Below are positions 61,603 through 64,000 of a stretch of 64,000 nt of DNA, piece by piece; within the stretch, counting starts at the first letter, position 1, and every line of letters starts with the position of its first letter. This stretch comes from Oscillatoria sp. FACHB-1406 (GTDB taxonomy: Bacteria > Cyanobacteriota > Cyanobacteriia > Cyanobacteriales > Spirulinaceae), in the NCBI RefSeq assembly GCF_014698145.1, contig NZ_JACJSM010000015.1, forward strand, positions 62,001-126,000, given 5' to 3'. The notes beneath the pieces were generated by a model that did not search any database, was not told the origin of the DNA, and saw only the letters and a program-made list of their open reading frames with translations. The position numbers and the translations under genes are program-made.

Positions 61603-64000
61603 ATGGAATGGACTGAATTTCTCAACAGTATTGGCACTAAACATAAACTGACGGCAGAGCAATGCACCGTCCTAATTGCTCGTTTAGACCGGCGTAACGA
61701 TAACGATAAAAATAGTAAGATTGCAGCCAGTCTCGATATTTCTCAAGTCCAACTCGAACGCCAACTCCGCACAATTTACGCTATTTTTGCGGCCGATTGT
61801 CCCGACCTAGCTTCCAAAAATCGAGGCAAACTAAAAGTTCTTAAAGCTTATCTGTGGGAGCGATACGAAAGGGAAAAATCCCAGCCCCAATCCGCCTCAC
61901 CCCAACCCGCCGTAACCCCCCAAAACCTCCCCATCAGCAGCGTTGTCAAATTTGTCGGGCGCGAAGAAGCCCTCAAAACCGTCCATCAAAACTTACAGGA
62001 AGCCACCACCGCCGTCATTTCCTCTGTATCCGGGATGGGCGGCGTGGGCAAAACCGAACTCGCCTTGCAATACGGCTATCAACAACGCGCCGAAAAAACC
62101 TATCCCGGCGGGATTTGTTGGATAAACGCCCGCGCCCAAGATGTTGGGATTGGGATTCTCGATTTTGCGAGGGTTGAATTGGGCTTGCCACAACCGCCCG
62201 ATACCTATAAAACTGTGGTGGAACAAGTGAAGTGGGTTTGTCAGCGCTGGACGGGAGAACCCATCCTGATTATCCTCGACGATGTAGCCGATGAAGCCGC
62301 AGTCCAGACCTACCTCGAGGCACTCGACAGCCGCTTTCGGGTGCTGATAACGACGCGGTTGAAGTTGCGAACCAAAAGCGCGCGCTTGGAGTTGAAGGTG
62401 CTGGAAGAAGCCGATGCCTTGGAATTGCTGCGAGCGTTAGTTGACGATGCAGCGCGCATTGACTCGCAGCTTGAAGATGCCCAGCGATTGTGCGAGTGGT
62501 TGGGATATTTGCCCTTGGGGTTGGAATTGGTGGGGCGGTACTTGGCGCGCAAGGAAGATTTGAGCTTGGCGGTAATGCTGGAGCGGTTGGAGGCAAAACG
62601 ACTTGCAGCGAGGACGCTGGTTAAAACCGACCGCGATACGACGGCGAAATTGGGCGTAGCGGCGGCTTTTGAGTTGAGTTGGCAGGATTTGCCCGAAGCA
62701 GCGCGGGGGTTGGCGGGATTGTTGAGCATTTTTGCTTTAGCGCCGATTCCTTGGGCGTTGGTAGAAGGCTGTTTGCCGGAGTGGGAGGAGGAGGAATTGG
62801 AAGATTGCCGCGATGAAGAACTGTTGGGGCGAAGTTTGCTGTCGCGGGAGAAAGAAGAAACTTATCTGCTTCATTCGCTGATTCGCGAATTCTTTGCGGT
62901 GAAGTTAAAAGAAGAGTTGGGCGAAGTCGTAGAAGAGTTGCAGTGGAGATTTGCCGTCGTGCTGACGGAAGTCGCAAAGACGATTCCGCAGACGGTGACG
63001 CTGAGCGATATCGTGCGAGTTGAAGAAGCGCTGCCGCACTTAGAAGAAGTGGCGGATAAGTTAACATCTTTGCTGGAGAATAGCACCGATACAACATGGC
63101 TGTTTACCGGACTGGCGCGAGTGGCAGAAGCGCAGAGTCGCTGGCTGGATGCCGAACCCCTCTTGCAACGCGCCCTCAGCATCAACGAACGGCAATTGGG
63201 ACCCGACCATCCCGACACCGCCTCCAGCCTCAACAATCTCGCGGGGTTGTACAACTCAATGGGACGCTACGAGGAAGCCGAATCCCTCTTGCAACGCGCC
63301 CTCAGCATCAACGAACGGCAATTGGGACCCGACCATCCCGACACCGCCACCAGCCTCAACAATCTCGCGGCGTTGTACTACGCAATGGGACGCTACGAGG
63401 AAGCCGAACCCCTCTTGCAACGCGCCCTCAGCATCCACGAGCGGCAATTGGGACCCGACCATCCCTCCACCGCACAAAGCCTCAACAATCTCGCGGCGTT
63501 GTATCGCTCAATGGGACGCTACGAGGAAGCCGAACCCCTCTTGCAACGCGCCCTCAGCATCCACGAGCGGCAATTGGGACCCGACCATCCCCACACCGCC
63601 ACCAGCCTCAACAATCTCGCGGGGTTGTACAACGCAATGGGACGCTACGAGGAAGCCGAACCCCTCTACCAACGCGCCCTCAGCATCAGGGAACGGCAAT
63701 TGGGACCCGACCATCCCCACACCGCACAAAGCCTCAACAATCTCGCGGGGTTGTACGACTCAATGGGACTCTACGAGGAAGCCGAACCCCTCTACCAACG
63801 CGCCCTCAGCATCAGGGAACGGCAATTGGGACCCGACCATCCCCACACCGCACAAAGCCTCAACAATCTCGCGGCGTTGTACTACGCAATGGGACGCTAC
63901 GAGGAAGCCGAACCCCTCTACCAACGCGCCCTCAGCATCCACGAACGGCAATTGGGACCCGACCATCCCCACACCGCACAAAGCCTCAACAATCTCGCGG
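61603..64000 (+). CDS. STAND NTPase: helical N-terminal domain, NB-ARC, TPR repeats (runs off right edge)
   Basis: The first 799 codons are visible. Residues 1-90 form a helical, HTH-like domain (MEWTEFLNSIGTKHKLTAEQ start) seen at the front of some cyanobacterial STAND proteins. The NB-ARC NTPase follows: Walker A GMGGVGKT (144-151), Walker B ILIILDDV (221-228), VLITTR (247-252), GLPL-like GYLPLG (301-306) and an MHD-like LHS (423-425). From about 515 there are TPR units of 42 residues (EEAEPLLQRALSIHERQLGP type), seven in the window, encoded by nearly identical 126-bp repeats from about 63150. Such proteins act as switches that sense a ligand with their repeats; many defend against phages. 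The effector is not identifiable. Confidence 0.9.
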   Translation, partial: MEWTEFLNSIGTKHKLTAEQCTVLIARLDRRNDNDKNSKIAASLDISQVQLERQLRTIYAIFAADCPDLASKNRGKLKVLKAYLWERYEREKSQPQSASPQPAVTPQNLPISSVVKFVGREEALKTVHQNLQEATTAVISSVSGMGGVGKTELALQYGYQQRAEKTYPGGICWINARAQDVGIGILDFARVELGLPQPPDTYKTVVEQVKWVCQRWTGEPILIILDDVADEAAVQTYLEALDSRFRVLITTRLKLRTKSARLELKVLEEADALELLRALVDDAARIDSQLEDAQRLCEWLGYLPLGLELVGRYLARKEDLSLAVMLERLEAKRLAARTLVKTDRDTTAKLGVAAAFELSWQDLPEAARGLAGLLSIFALAPIPWALVEGCLPEWEEEELEDCRDEELLGRSLLSREKEETYLLHSLIREFFAVKLKEELGEVVEELQWRFAVVLTEVAKTIPQTVTLSDIVRVEEALPHLEEVADKLTSLLENSTDTTWLFTGLARVAEAQSRWLDAEPLLQRALSINERQLGPDHPDTASSLNNLAGLYNSMGRYEEAESLLQRALSINERQLGPDHPDTATSLNNLAALYYAMGRYEEAEPLLQRALSIHERQLGPDHPSTAQSLNNLAALYRSMGRYEEAEPLLQRALSIHERQLGPDHPHTATSLNNLAGLYNAMGRYEEAEPLYQRALSIRERQLGPDHPHTAQSLNNLAGLYDSMGLYEEAEPLYQRALSIRERQLGPDHPHTAQSLNNLAALYYAMGRYEEAEPLYQRALSIHERQLGPDHPHTAQSLNNLA
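63150..64000. repeat. 126-bp tandem repeats encoding TPR units
   Basis: Seven units (the last cut off) with starts near 63151, 63273, 63399, 63525, 63651, 63777 and 63903. Most differ by only a few bases, including CTCTTGCAA against CTCTACCAA and ATCCACGAG against ATCAGGGAA. The array continues beyond the edge. Confidence 0.9.

Noticed and set aside
63256-63981. Three similar minus-strand frames (MCG-GMVGSQLP type) in the TPR region
   Set aside because: They are the complement of the 126-bp TPR repeats of the STAND gene.

Overview
The window is chromosomal DNA from a cyanobacterium, probably a filamentous or colonial one. The reasons are: the octamer GCGATCGC (HIP1) occurs very often on both strands; there are cyanobacterial signature families (CcmK-type carboxysome shell protein, acyl-lipid desaturases DesA and DesB, DUF3155, DUF4327, a Trp-rich TIGR02450 protein, a CCB2/CCB4-like protein, SLH-domain envelope proteins, several Uma2 proteins); and intergenic regions are full of heptameric tandem repeats and small palindromic elements. 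The genus cannot be told from the sequence.

Layout. 1-1100: the 5' end of a TnpB gene running off the left edge, a possible decayed transposon end, and a MITE-like element with a second one inserted in it. 1109-20117: mostly housekeeping genes (DegT/DnrJ aminotransferase, FetB-like permease, MoxR, RibF, a metallo-hydrolase, rhomboid protease, an ABC ATPase, CysE, a phytase-like lipoprotein, sucrose synthase, a saccharopine-dehydrogenase-like protein, an OmpR-type regulator, ClpP, an M16 peptidase, TypA). 20241-21276: a Panacea/RelE-like toxin-antitoxin pair with a palindrome at its promoter. 21358-38762: a large sensor kinase, Uma2, an EamA transporter, a DUF2278 protein, a CrtI-type desaturase, NadA, an M61 peptidase, a Crp-type regulator, desA-desB, and a phosphatase/kinase pair (PP2C with zinc ribbon, then FHA-zinc ribbon-kinase).

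39100-44273 is the most unusual part. It holds a Uma2 gene, a two-gene operon with translational overlap (a ParA-type ATPase fused to an N-terminal PD-(D/E)xK nuclease-like domain, and a partner with a ParB-like fold and a C-terminal Rho_N/SAP-like motif), a chimeric gene fragment joining the start of the Uma2 gene to a second copy of the aroB 3' end, a NADAR-domain gene, and the intact aroB. The duplicated ends suggest that this block was assembled next to aroB by recombination. I regard the ParA-nuclease pair as the best candidate for an undescribed system (partition, plasmid interference or defence); this is inference.

44572-61154: glyS, a 766-bp tandem duplication carrying two Uma2 genes, several exported small proteins (one built of FPDLKVQ-like repeats), a single CcmK-like shell protein, a PadR regulator, a GAF-type histidine kinase, two SLH proteins, a GNAT acetyltransferase and tRNA-Leu(GAG). 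61603 to the right edge: the start of a STAND NTPase (NB-ARC) with nearly identical 126-bp TPR repeats, a type of protein often used in bacterial conflict systems.

Repeats cut across gene ends. Heptamer arrays supply the last codons and stop of at least four genes, and a roughly 35-bp palindromic repeat sits in frame inside four unrelated coding regions. No CRISPR array, rRNA or complete insertion sequence was seen. All calls are from reading the sequence and its translations; no database search was run.
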